From an uncultured Dorea sp. (GTDB lineage Bacteria; Bacillota; Clostridia; Lachnospirales; Lachnospiraceae), in the NCBI GenBank assembly GCA_910584575.1, contig CAJUBG010000030.1:1-45854 (forward strand): a stretch of 45,854 nucleotides of DNA, written 5' to 3'. Positions within the stretch are counted from its first letter, which is position 1; every line of letters starts with the position of its first letter. The notes under the pieces were generated by a model that had not been told where the DNA came from, made no database searches, and saw only the letters and a list, made by a program, of their open reading frames with translations. The position numbers and the translations under genes are program-made. Positions 1 through 7,815 of the stretch are shown piece after piece.

Positions 1-37
1 AGACAACAACGCCCTACAAATATCTGAAGCCTGCTAC

Positions 38-64
38 CTATCGGAAAATTTGATAATTTTTTTA
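38..64 (-). promoter_or_regulatory. sigma-28-type promoter firing leftward
   Basis: On the minus strand TAAA (64-61) is followed by exactly 15 bases and then TCCGATAG (45-38). The flagellar sigma factor consensus in Gram-positives is TAAA-N15-GCCGATAT, so the -35 is perfect and the -10 matches 6 of 8. It points out of the window, so a late flagellar or chemotaxis gene probably lies just to the left on the minus strand. That gene cannot be seen here. Confidence 0.5.
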
Positions 65-106
65 AACATAAAGGAATGGGCTGCTTTTGATGTTTCAGAA
101 GCGGCT

Positions 107-135
107 TTTCCATGGTTATTTCCCAAAACTATAAT
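107..135 (+). promoter_or_regulatory. probable sigma-A promoter of cheB
   Basis: TTTCCA (107-112), a 17-base spacer and TATAAT (130-135). The -10 is perfect and the -35 matches 4 of 6. It ends 35 bases before the cheB start, which has an AAAGGA ribosome binding site. Confidence 0.45.
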
Positions 136-170
136 GGATACGCAGTAATGGCGTAAGAAAGGAACCTTTT

Positions 171-1310
171 ATGAATAACAAAATTAAAGTATTAGTCGTT
201 GACGATTCTTCTTTATTTCGGCAGGCGCTCATGCAACATCTGTCTTCTCAACCCGGCATAGAAGTAATCGGCTATGCTATCAATGCCTATGATGCCAAAC
301 AGAAGATTCCTCAGCTAAAACCAGATGTGCTTACGCTGGATGTGGAGATGCCCGGACTTAACGGAATTGAATTTTTGAAACAGTTACTTCCAACGAATCC
401 CCTTCCGGTTGTTCTGGTATCCTCACTGAACTTAAGCGTTTTCGATGCACTTTCAGCCGGTGCTGTCGATTTTGTACGCAAACCTGATATGACTGTACGG
501 AATTCAAAGGATACGTTCTTTGAAGCTCTTACGGTTAAAGTTATGACGGCTGCTAAAGCAAAGGTCCGCATTAGCCAGCCAAATACCGCTGCACCGAATT
601 CTCCTGCGCCGACATCTGTACCTACACCCGCAGGCGCTCAGGCAGGTGCCCCTGCAGGTGCGGCCCGCCCGCGCACGGCAGCACAAGGTTCGGCCAGACC
701 AATGCCATTTCCGTCTCTGTCAAGAAATGTTCTTGATTCCACAATCATAGGACTCGGTGCGTCTACCGGCGGAACAGAGGCAACCCTGGAGGTATTAAAA
801 CGACTTCCCGGCAATATCCCTGGTATAGTTATCACACAGCATATGCCGGAAGGATTTACGGAAATGTATGCGCAGCGTTTGAACCGTATCTGTAACATGG
901 AGGTACGTGAGGCGAAGAACGGTGATGTCATTCATCCAGGTCTTGCACTAATCGCCCCAGGCGCCAAGCAGATGGAGGTTGTTCGCTCTGGACGCAATTA
1001 CATTGTCCAGTGTCGTCCCGGCGCCAAGGTAAGCGGCCATTGTCCGTCTGTGGATGTGCTGTTTAACTCTATTGCGGCAAATGTAGCCATTAACAAGGTC
1101 GGTATTATCATGACAGGTATGGGGCGCGACGGTGCAGACGGCCTTCTTAAAATGCGTCAGAGTGGTGCATTTACCATTGGACAAGACAAAGATTCCTGCG
1201 TCGTATATGGGATGCCTATGGTTGCTTACAACATTGGGGCAGTCTGCACACAGGCTTCCTGCGAAAATATTTCCAATGTGCTTATGAATCATCTTAAGGG
1301 CGTTAAGTAA
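171..1310 (+). CDS. cheB: Chemotaxis response regulator / protein-glutamate methylesterase CheB
   Basis: CheB removes methyl groups from (and deamidates) chemoreceptor glutamines/glutamates and so resets receptor sensitivity in the cytoplasm. Residues 1-125 are a receiver domain with the acidic pair at 11-12 and the phospho-acceptor Asp57 in LTLDVEMPG. A low-complexity Ala/Pro/Gly linker (about 130-185) follows, then the methylesterase domain with catalytic Ser198 (GASTGG), His224 (TQHMPEGF) and Asp320 (GMGRDGADG). The triad is complete, so the enzyme should be active. The ATG at 171 follows AAAGGA. The 379-aa length fits the family. It precedes the flgM cluster with about 96 bases and a separate sigma-28-like -10 between them. 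Two chemoreceptor genes in this window are possible substrates. Confidence 0.95.
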   Translation: MNNKIKVLVVDDSSLFRQALMQHLSSQPGIEVIGYAINAYDAKQKIPQLKPDVLTLDVEMPGLNGIEFLKQLLPTNPLPVVLVSSLNLSVFDALSAGAVDFVRKPDMTVRNSKDTFFEALTVKVMTAAKAKVRISQPNTAAPNSPAPTSVPTPAGAQAGAPAGAARPRTAAQGSARPMPFPSLSRNVLDSTIIGLGASTGGTEATLEVLKRLPGNIPGIVITQHMPEGFTEMYAQRLNRICNMEVREAKNGDVIHPGLALIAPGAKQMEVVRSGRNYIVQCRPGAKVSGHCPSVDVLFNSIAANVAINKVGIIMTGMGRDGADGLLKMRQSGAFTIGQDKDSCVVYGMPMVAYNIGAVCTQASCENISNVLMNHLKGVK

Positions 1311-1324
1311 CTTTGTTTTTAGTG

Positions 1325-1351
1325 TTATGAATCCCGAAGTTGTGCCGATAT
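1325..1351 (+). promoter_or_regulatory. sigma-28-type promoter of flgM cluster
   Basis: GCCGATAT at 1344-1351 is an exact match to the sigma-28/sigma-D -10. At the right distance (15 bases) upstream lies only TTAT (1325-1328), a weak -35. It lies 55 bases before flgM, a gene usually under sigma-28 control. Confidence 0.5.
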
Positions 1352-1406
1352 TCATAATATAACAAGATAATCATGTTACAATAATTTATGAAAAAAGGAG
1401 TCCAGT

Positions 1407-1709
1407 ATGAAAATTTCAACTAATAATAATGTGATTAACAATTTCACAGACCTGCGTATTCATACCAAGGAAAGTACTACTCCTTCTGTGGTTTCTAACG
1501 ACGAACACAACTTCGATGCTATTATTATAAAGTCTGACCCCAGACAGATAGAGGAGCATACGTTTGCCAAGTCACTTGCCCGGCAGTTGTCTTCTGAGAT
1601 TAAGAATATGGCATCTGCAGATAAGCTTCATAATCTGCAGAATCAGGTTACCTCGAACACGTATCATGTCGATGCCCATGCCATAGCAGCCCGAATGCTG
1701 CTGCTGTAG
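1407..1709 (+). CDS. flgM: Anti-sigma-28 factor FlgM
   Basis: A 100-aa protein. FlgM binds the flagellar sigma factor and holds back late flagellar genes until the hook is complete and FlgM is secreted. The N-terminal half is polar and probably disordered, as usual. The C-terminal part (about 60-100) has the helical layout of FlgM and ends in YHVDAHAIAARMLLL, close to the family's typical V-D-x-x-x-I-A-x-x-M-L. Sequence identity in this family is low, so the call also rests on position: directly upstream of flgN and flgK, behind a sigma-28-type -10. The start is preceded by AAGGAG. Confidence 0.85.
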   Translation: MKISTNNNVINNFTDLRIHTKESTTPSVVSNDEHNFDAIIIKSDPRQIEEHTFAKSLARQLSSEIKNMASADKLHNLQNQVTSNTYHVDAHAIAARMLLL

Positions 1710-1724
1710 GAGGATAGACAAGGG

Positions 1725-2192
1725 ATGAATGATTTTACAGCTTTTACTAAGATTATAAAAGAGTACATTGCTCTTTTTGATCATTTAATTCCGATAGAAC
1801 AGGAGAAGCTTGATGCAGCAGTTAAAAACCGAGTCACATTTGTAGAAGACTGTATGCACAAAGAGCAGGCTGCTGTTCTTCAATTACGCGGATTAGAACA
1901 GAAGCGGGAAACAGAACAACGGCGCCTCGGTATGGAAGGCTATACCTTCCGGCAGATTTTGGAGAGCGCGCCGGAAGAAGCTGATGTTCTGAATCCTTTG
2001 TTCGACCAACTGGCAGAACGGGTTCGTTCTTTCCAATCAGTCAGCGCAAGCGCCAAAGATATCATTGAGGTGAATCTTCACGTGATACAGACGGCTCTTG
2101 CTTCAGAAGGACCAGGAAAGGCCACTTATTCTGCAGCAGGCCAAAAGAAAGATGACAATAAAAGGAACCACTTTACTAGTCGTTCCATTTAA
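1725..2192 (+). CDS. flgN: Flagellar export chaperone FlgN
   Basis: FlgN is the cytosolic chaperone that keeps the hook-associated proteins FlgK and FlgL unfolded and brings them to the flagellar export gate. The 155-aa protein is almost entirely helical with heptad-like charge patterns, for example the stretch EQAAVLQLRGLEQKR around residues 45-60. There is no signal peptide. It starts 15 bases after flgM, behind AGGAGG, and sits just before its expected clients flgK and flgL. The assignment combines family features and synteny. Confidence 0.88.
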   Translation: MNDFTAFTKIIKEYIALFDHLIPIEQEKLDAAVKNRVTFVEDCMHKEQAAVLQLRGLEQKRETEQRRLGMEGYTFRQILESAPEEADVLNPLFDQLAERVRSFQSVSASAKDIIEVNLHVIQTALASEGPGKATYSAAGQKKDDNKRNHFTSRSI

Positions 2193-2290
2193 TACCCGCG
2201 CAAAGCCTTTATTTCTTATTTTCGGATACATGATATTCAGATTAGATAGTAAACGCAGGGCTTGCGGATAGATCAGAAGGAGGAATTGCT

Positions 2291-3970
2291 ATGATACGTT
2301 CTACGTTTGCCGGATTCACCACCGCACAGCTTGGTATGGCTGCCAGCCAGCGTGCTCTGGATGTTGTCGGTCAGAATATTACCAATATCAATACCCCTGG
2401 ATATACCAGGCAGCGTCTTGACCTTGCCAGCCTGAATACCCAGAAGGGTGATTTTTATAATGCCAAATCCAACATCAAGGTTGGTTTCGGTGTTGAGATG
2501 ACAGGAATTTCCCAGTTACGTGATCCATTCCTGGATGCACAGTATCGTTCACAGATTAGTAAGCTTGGAACTACGGATGCACATGCAGCCGGTTTTGAGC
2601 AACTGACTCCTATTTTTGATGAAGCTACAATGGAGGGAGTTCGTGCCGCTTTCATTTCCCTTACCAGTTCACTGAGTACTCTTTCCACTCAGGTCGGTAA
2701 TCAGGAGCATGATACCATGGTACGTTCCAATATGCAGATTCTTCTGAATCTGTTCCGTGAAAATTCTGTCAAACTCCAGGATGTTCGGGAAGATATGCAG
2801 ATGGGATTTGAAGTTACCGATATTGCAGACTTGAACAGTATGCTCAAGAATATTTCCGAACTGAATACCAGCATCAAGAACAGCCAGGTTCTTGGCAATC
2901 CGGCTCTTGAGCTTCAGGATCAGCGGAACCAATTATTGGATGAACTTGGAAGTTATCTTCCTATTTCTATTAAGTATAAGAATCAGGAGGTCGGTCCAGG
3001 ACAGTATGTAGAAGTCCTGAACGTGAACTTTACGGATACAGAAGGTGTGAAGCACTCTCTGATTTCTGACAGCTTATATGCCCAGTTTGATGCGGACGTA
3101 TTGAATCAGCCTGTACAGTTGACGCTTTTTGAGGCAAAGGGCGCAACCTCAGACGTTACTGAAGTCCTTGGTTCCGGTACTTTGAAAGGAACTCTTGATT
3201 TCCTGAATAAATCAGGAGATTTTGACGGAACGGATTTTAAGGGACTTGGTTACTATGAGAAGGTTCTGGATTCTCTGGTAAATACGCTTGCAACGAAATT
3301 TAACGAGGCGAATGTTGTATTGGATGCCGCAGGCAAGCCGACCAATATTCTTAATGAAGATGGTACTGTTGTAGAATCTTTCGATAAAGACGGTAATCCA
3401 ATCTATGCCAAAGACCCACAGACGGGCGCTCTCCTTGATGGAACTAATGGTAATGCCAAAGTCTATGCTTATCCGCTTTTTGAAACCAGCGACGGTTCTG
3501 CGGAATTTACGGCATCAAATATTAAGATTGCAACCGGATGGGCGAACGGTACTTACGGAATACGTCCTTCCAATAATTATGTTACCATTGACAAAGAGAC
3601 TGGTTCCACAGCCAACGAGAATATCCTGAACATGGTCAAATTATTGGAAAAGGATATCTCATTTTCCGCCAAGAATTCAGCCGGAAAAGACATTACCTTC
3701 TATAAGGGCAGCTTCCACGATTGTTTTGCCAATATTGAGGCAACTCTTGGTATTGACTATAAATCTGCCAACACCATGTTGGCGAATCAGATTTCCGTTC
3801 TTAATGAGACGGCGAATTCCAGAGACGCGGTATCTGGTGTACAGTTAGATGAGGAAGGTATGGATTTGCTGCATTATAATCAGTCTTACAGCGCTGCCGC
3901 CAGATTCTTAACCACACTGGATGAAGCTCTTGACAAATTGATTAACGGTACCGGCGTAGTCGGAAGGTAA
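2291..3970 (+). CDS. flgK: Flagellar hook-associated protein 1, FlgK
   Basis: FlgK forms the first junction ring between hook and filament and is secreted by the flagellar type III apparatus. The N-terminus (about 1-50) carries the conserved rod/hook motif with SQRALDVVGQNITNINTPGY. The C-terminal helix (about 520-559) has the QLDEEGMDLLHYNQSYSAAA type sequence that pairs with the N-terminal helix in the D0 domain. The middle 300 residues are variable and surface-exposed in this family. At 559 aa it is of ordinary length. The start has a strong GGAGG. It is followed by flgL after 13 bases, so the two are co-transcribed. Confidence 0.96.
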   Translation: MIRSTFAGFTTAQLGMAASQRALDVVGQNITNINTPGYTRQRLDLASLNTQKGDFYNAKSNIKVGFGVEMTGISQLRDPFLDAQYRSQISKLGTTDAHAAGFEQLTPIFDEATMEGVRAAFISLTSSLSTLSTQVGNQEHDTMVRSNMQILLNLFRENSVKLQDVREDMQMGFEVTDIADLNSMLKNISELNTSIKNSQVLGNPALELQDQRNQLLDELGSYLPISIKYKNQEVGPGQYVEVLNVNFTDTEGVKHSLISDSLYAQFDADVLNQPVQLTLFEAKGATSDVTEVLGSGTLKGTLDFLNKSGDFDGTDFKGLGYYEKVLDSLVNTLATKFNEANVVLDAAGKPTNILNEDGTVVESFDKDGNPIYAKDPQTGALLDGTNGNAKVYAYPLFETSDGSAEFTASNIKIATGWANGTYGIRPSNNYVTIDKETGSTANENILNMVKLLEKDISFSAKNSAGKDITFYKGSFHDCFANIEATLGIDYKSANTMLANQISVLNETANSRDAVSGVQLDEEGMDLLHYNQSYSAAARFLTTLDEALDKLINGTGVVGR

Positions 3971-3983
3971 CAGGAGGTATAAT

Positions 3984-5057
3984 ATGAGAATTACTACGAA
4001 TCAGATATTGAGAAATTACAAATCTAATCTTGCGACTTCCCTTACGAATCTGGACAGTGCAAGAGTCAAGGTAATGACGGGACGGAAATTTACCGCTACG
4101 GCAGAAGACCCTGCCAGCGCGCTGAGAGCTTCTGTACTGGAACGTAAATACGCGAGAAATGACGATTATCTGAGTCTTGTAAAGGACGTACAGTCCTTCC
4201 AGGATTCACAGGAAGACGCCGCAATGCAGATTAATACGATTGCGAAGCAGTTAAGCAAACAGTACGGGCTTGAGGCGCTGAACGGAACCAACGGCTCACT
4301 TGACACGAGAGAGACTTATGCCGATGCCTGGCGCGGTTCCCAGGAAAGTATATTGTTGAGCCTGAATGCAAGCTACGAAGGCAAATACGTATTCGCCGGA
4401 AGCGACGGACAGAAAGCGCCTTTTAAGCTTGGTAAAGATAATACCGGTAAGCAGGCGTTGTTTTACAGAAATGTTGATGTTACAACCGGTTTTCTCTATG
4501 ATGAGAAAGGGAATCTTGTCAACAATGATCCTGCTGACTCTGAAGCACGCTTGAAAAAACTGTCTGAGGATTCTGTTTTCGTAGACTTAGGCTTTGGCTT
4601 GAATATTAATGACGATTTTACCATAGATTCATCCAGTGCTTTTAACACCAGTCTTCCAGGTATTAATATGGTAGGCTTCGGCAAATTTGACGCCAATGCA
4701 GATGGTATTGAAGATCCTAAAAATATGATTCTTCTGATGGGTCAGATTGCAGATGAATTGGAAAAACCGGATTTTGACTACGAAAGATATCGCGAGCTTG
4801 TTGATAAATTTGATGAAGGACGCAACAATGTCCTTGAGGTTGTAACGACTCTTGGTACGCAGACCGAGTTCCTAACCACTACCAGGGACAGATTAGAGAC
4901 TAACGAGATCAGTCTTGCCACACAGATTGACAACGTTGTTAATGTTGACATGGCAGAAGCGATTATGAACTTCTCATGGGCACAATATGCTTACAACGCG
5001 TCACTCAAGGTTGGAAATAACATATTGACACCGTCGTTTATCGATTTCATGAGATAA
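3984..5057 (+). CDS. flgL: Flagellar hook-associated protein 3, FlgL
   Basis: FlgL forms the second hook-filament junction layer, on which flagellin polymerises. The 357-aa protein has flagellin-like ends. The N-terminus begins MRITTNQILRNYKSNLATSL and continues with SARVKVMTGRKFTATAEDPA. The C-terminus ends NFSWAQYAYNASLKVGNNIL, the helical D0 motif. AGGAGG lies 7 bases before the ATG. It is in the same transcript as flgK. Confidence 0.96.
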   Translation: MRITTNQILRNYKSNLATSLTNLDSARVKVMTGRKFTATAEDPASALRASVLERKYARNDDYLSLVKDVQSFQDSQEDAAMQINTIAKQLSKQYGLEALNGTNGSLDTRETYADAWRGSQESILLSLNASYEGKYVFAGSDGQKAPFKLGKDNTGKQALFYRNVDVTTGFLYDEKGNLVNNDPADSEARLKKLSEDSVFVDLGFGLNINDDFTIDSSSAFNTSLPGINMVGFGKFDANADGIEDPKNMILLMGQIADELEKPDFDYERYRELVDKFDEGRNNVLEVVTTLGTQTEFLTTTRDRLETNEISLATQIDNVVNVDMAEAIMNFSWAQYAYNASLKVGNNILTPSFIDFMR

Positions 5058-5094
5058 TAAAAAAATATAGGAATGAGAAAGGAGGAAGTCTTAT

Positions 5095-5700
5095 ATGAAT
5101 CAACTCATCAGAATTACAACGGTTCCTATTCAATATGAGCTGAAAGTCAATAATGCCCGTCTGGAATATTCCAGATCTAAGGCGGAATTGGAGATCAGCC
5201 GTAATGATGGCGGACTATCGATCAAGAGTCGTCCTGTGAAGCTGAACCTGGATGCTTCTGAGGCAAGGAATTCTGTTGTGCCTACCACAGCCAGAAGCGT
5301 TGCCCAGACAGCACAAGCTGGAAAAGAAGCCGCTTACAGCGCAACGGCACAGCTTGTACAGGAAGGGAAGCTTCTGTTAAAAGCAGATATTGGTCAAGAT
5401 GTAATCGGACAGATCATGCAGCAGAGAACAGCTCCTGCTACCGGAGAATTCCAGCTTGGATTCACCCCTTCTGCCCCTGTAGATATCGACTATGAAGCTG
5501 CTGATTTAACGATCAATTATGAGATGGATAAATTGAATTTTGACCTGAAAGTGGCAAACGGCAATTTTGAATTTATCCCAGGCAATATTGAGATGTCCAT
5601 TACACAGCATCCTGATGTTGTTATCGAATATATTGGTGGGCCTCTCTATGTACCGCCGAGCGCTGATCCTAATTATGAACCAATAGACGTAAGGGCTTAA
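5095..5700 (+). CDS. DUF6470 family protein (flagellar cluster)
   Basis: This 201-aa protein matches the DUF6470 family (YviE-like), regularly found between flgL and fliW in Firmicutes. No enzymatic role is known. The N-terminal segment (about 1-75) has ITTVPIQYELKVNNARLEY and a run of short beta-like stretches. A helical region (about 60-120) is followed by an acidic, beta-rich C-terminus. There is no signal peptide or membrane segment. It starts behind GAAAGGAGG, 37 bases after flgL. Its stop codon lies inside the stem of a strong terminator, so it is the last gene of the flgM-flgL transcript. Confidence 0.85.
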   Translation: MNQLIRITTVPIQYELKVNNARLEYSRSKAELEISRNDGGLSIKSRPVKLNLDASEARNSVVPTTARSVAQTAQAGKEAAYSATAQLVQEGKLLLKADIGQDVIGQIMQQRTAPATGEFQLGFTPSAPVDIDYEAADLTINYEMDKLNFDLKVANGNFEFIPGNIEMSITQHPDVVIEYIGGPLYVPPSADPNYEPIDVRA

Positions 5701-5717
5701 CTAAGCCCTTACTTTTT
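5689..5717 (+). terminator. Intrinsic terminator after the DUF6470 gene
   Basis: A perfect 11-bp stem (5689-5699 with 5702-5712) with a 2-base loop, followed by TTTTT (5713-5717). The stem overlaps the last codons and stop of the DUF6470 gene. It separates flgM-...-DUF6470 from fliW-csrA. Confidence 0.85.
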
Positions 5718-5811
5718 CACATATAAATATCAAACAGCACACTGTATCCAGTCTTCCTGCTGTTTGGTACACGATAGCTTAGTATTCTGAATTATCAGGA
5801 GGTATCATACG

Positions 5812-6255
5812 TTGAATATAAACGCTAAATATTTCGGAACTGTTTCTTATGAAGAAGCGGACTCTATACACATTATCAATGGTCTGATTGGCTTTGAATC
5901 CCATACAAAGTATCTCCCTATTCCTTTTCAGGAGGAGGATGATTCTATGATCTCCTTACAATGTCTGGACGACGAGACTCTTTCTTTTATACTGATGAAT
6001 CCTTTCGGTATTTTTCCTGACTACGCACCTTCCCTGTCATTACAAGATTTGCAGGAATTGGGCGCAGACTCCGCCGAAGATATTTCATATTATGTAATCA
6101 GTGTAATCCGCGATTCTGTCGCGGAATCCACAGTGAACTTAAAAGCCCCACTCGTTGTCAACGCATTGAACAGGAAGGCAAAACAGGTCATTCTGGACCA
6201 GCCTGAATACACCTTCCGCCATGCGCTTGGTGATATGGCTCATAAGGAGGATTAA
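5812..6255 (+). CDS. fliW: Flagellar assembly factor FliW
   Basis: FliW binds both flagellin and CsrA. When flagellin is scarce it sequesters CsrA allosterically and lets flagellin mRNA be translated. The 147-aa protein shows the family's opening pattern (YFGTVSYEEADSIHIINGLIGFES) and FILMNPFGIFPDY. Translation starts at TTG (5812): AGGAGG sits the right distance upstream and no ATG is available before the conserved N-terminus. The downstream csrA begins only 4 bases after the stop, and its ribosome binding site AAGGAGG lies inside the last fliW codons, so the two are translationally linked. It has its own transcription unit because a terminator precedes it. Confidence 0.95.
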   Translation: MNINAKYFGTVSYEEADSIHIINGLIGFESHTKYLPIPFQEEDDSMISLQCLDDETLSFILMNPFGIFPDYAPSLSLQDLQELGADSAEDISYYVISVIRDSVAESTVNLKAPLVVNALNRKAKQVILDQPEYTFRHALGDMAHKED

Positions 6256-6259
6256 TAAT

Positions 6260-6481
6260 ATGCTTATTCTGCAACGCCGGAAAGGACAATCCCTCTCCAT
6301 TAATCACAATATCACGCTGACTGTCGTTGATGCCGGAACCGACTGGGTTAAGCTTGCCATTGACGCGCCTAAGGAAATCCCGATTCTCCGGACAGAATTA
6401 AAAGAAGCTGCCGCCGAAAATCAGAAAGCTTCTGCAACAGCCTCCCGTCAAGTATTGGAGGAGATTCTTAAAAAACGGTAA
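6260..6481 (+). CDS. csrA: Carbon storage regulator / translational repressor CsrA
   Basis: CsrA dimers bind GGA motifs in mRNA leaders and block translation. In Gram-positives the main target is flagellin mRNA and the antagonist is FliW. The 73-aa product starts MLILQRRKGQSLSI and has the typical five-strand pattern ending VLEEILKK. The ATG at 6260 is chosen because AAGGAGG (6244-6250) precedes it and the protein then begins exactly at the conserved MLxLxRKxGEs motif. A longer in-frame extension upstream has no such support. It is the last gene of the flagellar block. Confidence 0.95.
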   Translation: MLILQRRKGQSLSINHNITLTVVDAGTDWVKLAIDAPKEIPILRTELKEAAAENQKASATASRQVLEEILKKR

Positions 6482-6492
6482 TTGACGTAAAA

Positions 6493-6550
6493 CAAAAAAA
6501 GACAAGATATGGCTTCTTCCAATTCTCAGGAAATGCCATATCTTGTATAT
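6493..6550. terminator. Bidirectional terminator between csrA and the DUF6033-like gene
   Basis: A 12-bp perfect stem (6502-6513 with 6535-6546) with a 21-base loop that can pair further (TTCC/GGAA). Read on the minus strand it is followed by TTTTTTTGTTTT, a classic U-tract for the convergent gene ending at 6601. On the plus strand the U-run is weak (TATTTT). Confidence 0.75.
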
Positions 6551-6600
6551 TTTACGTTTAACGCTTATCAGACGGGGTTTGTCTGCATACGTCTTCACTT

Positions 6601-7656
6601 CTACGCCGAACAATCAATGAATTCCACCGATGTTACCGGCGCTGACATTACTTCCACGCTCACGCCGCCCGACGCTGCGCTTCCCACTAATGCCGCAGCC
6701 TCCGCCGATAAAGCCGTAGGCGACAATGAATCCACATACTGCTCTGCCATCTGCTTAAACTGCTCGTCGCTCATGGCAGAATTCGGCATCACATCATCCA
6801 AATGCGCTGTCGATGTCTGGCATTGCTCTAATCCCATTCTCGCCTTCTGCTTGCGCTTTAACTCCTGCGCCAACTGAAGCGCCAACTTCTCCTTCATCTT
6901 TCTCTCTGCAGATTTCTGCCGAAGCTGAAGATTCTCCTCCTTGTGAAGCCTTGCAATCTTGATATTGCCACTCTGGATTACAGACTTAATCTTACGTACA
7001 ATCCTCGCCGCCTCTGTCGGGTCGGATACCTGTGTCTTTACCCTCTGTATCTCTCCGTACTTCGCTGCAATCAAGCCCTTCACAGACGTAACGTTCCTTG
7101 CGCTTGCCAGCCGCATCATACTGGAGGTATGTGAATAGCTGTAAGAATTGACCTTCGGGCTTTTCTTCTTCGCATAAAAGGAAGTAGATTTCTGTTCGCG
7201 CCACCAGGTCGGCTGAGCGCTCTCGTCCTTCTTCTTCATCGCCGTCCACTTGGATACCTGACCGTCCTCGCCGATAACAAGCCCCATGCCCACTAATTCC
7301 TTGTTCTTAAGCAAGGCTTCCACATTGGCAGACTTCTGGTATTGATCCAGATGATTCAAGATATTCTCCACATGCTGACGGAGATTCTCGTCAGTGCTCA
7401 TCTTCTCAAGCAGCTTCTCGGAAATCGCCACGTTGTTTGTTCCCGTCTGTCCCGCCCCATACTGCGAAATCTGCTGATGGTTCTCAAATGATATCACGCT
7501 AAAATTAATATTCTTATACGTCTGCTTCAAATACTTCATCATGGATGCCGCATCTGTCTGGCCGGCTGTCGTATTACTTTCAACATCTTTCTGGGAATCC
7601 ATCTTAAGGAGTGCAATCTGGGAATCTGAATAAACTCTGCTGTTCGTTACTTTCAT
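6601..7656 (-). CDS. Uncharacterised protein, DUF6033-like
   Basis: The start is set at 7656 (MKVTNSRVYSDSQ, 351 aa) because AAGAGGGAT precedes it; an upstream in-frame extension of 35 codons lacks a ribosome binding site. The N-terminal third, with the GAGQTGTNNVAISEKLLEKM segment and a following helical stretch, resembles the DUF6033 family of Lachnospiraceae, whose function is unknown. A second region is basic. A strongly charged helix (about 275-315, EERNLQ/KEKLALQLAQELKRKQ type) is a likely coiled coil. The C-terminus is Ala/Ser/Val-rich. There is no signal peptide or membrane span. A sigma-28-type promoter match lies about 50 bases upstream, so it may belong to the flagellar regulon. 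The family name is from memory and not certain. Confidence 0.6.
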   Translation of the reverse strand: MKVTNSRVYSDSQIALLKMDSQKDVESNTTAGQTDAASMMKYLKQTYKNINFSVISFENHQQISQYGAGQTGTNNVAISEKLLEKMSTDENLRQHVENILNHLDQYQKSANVEALLKNKELVGMGLVIGEDGQVSKWTAMKKKDESAQPTWWREQKSTSFYAKKKSPKVNSYSYSHTSSMMRLASARNVTSVKGLIAAKYGEIQRVKTQVSDPTEAARIVRKIKSVIQSGNIKIARLHKEENLQLRQKSAERKMKEKLALQLAQELKRKQKARMGLEQCQTSTAHLDDVMPNSAMSDEQFKQMAEQYVDSLSPTALSAEAAALVGSAASGGVSVEVMSAPVTSVEFIDCSA

Positions 7657-7704
7657 AGATATCCCTCTTTCCTTTTTCCAAATAACCTCATGCCTATATT
7701 TATA

Positions 7705-7731
7705 ATATCGGATTAAAACTTTGGTTTCATA
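7705..7731 (-). promoter_or_regulatory. sigma-28-like promoter of the DUF6033-like gene
   Basis: On the minus strand TATG (7731-7728), 15 bases, then TCCGATAT (7712-7705). The -10 matches the flagellar sigma consensus 7 of 8; the -35 (consensus TAAA) matches 2 of 4. Confidence 0.4.
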
Positions 7732-7754
7732 ATAGGATAAAAATTCTTTTCTTG

Positions 7755-7783
7755 TTGACAAACCTACCCAAATCCGCTATGTT
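7755..7783 (+). promoter_or_regulatory. sigma-A promoter of topB
   Basis: A perfect TTGACA (7755-7760), 17-base spacer and TATGTT (7778-7783), 32 bases before the topB start codon. Confidence 0.6.
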
Positions 7784-7815
7784 TGATAAAGCATATAGTA
7801 AGGAGTTTTAGAAAA

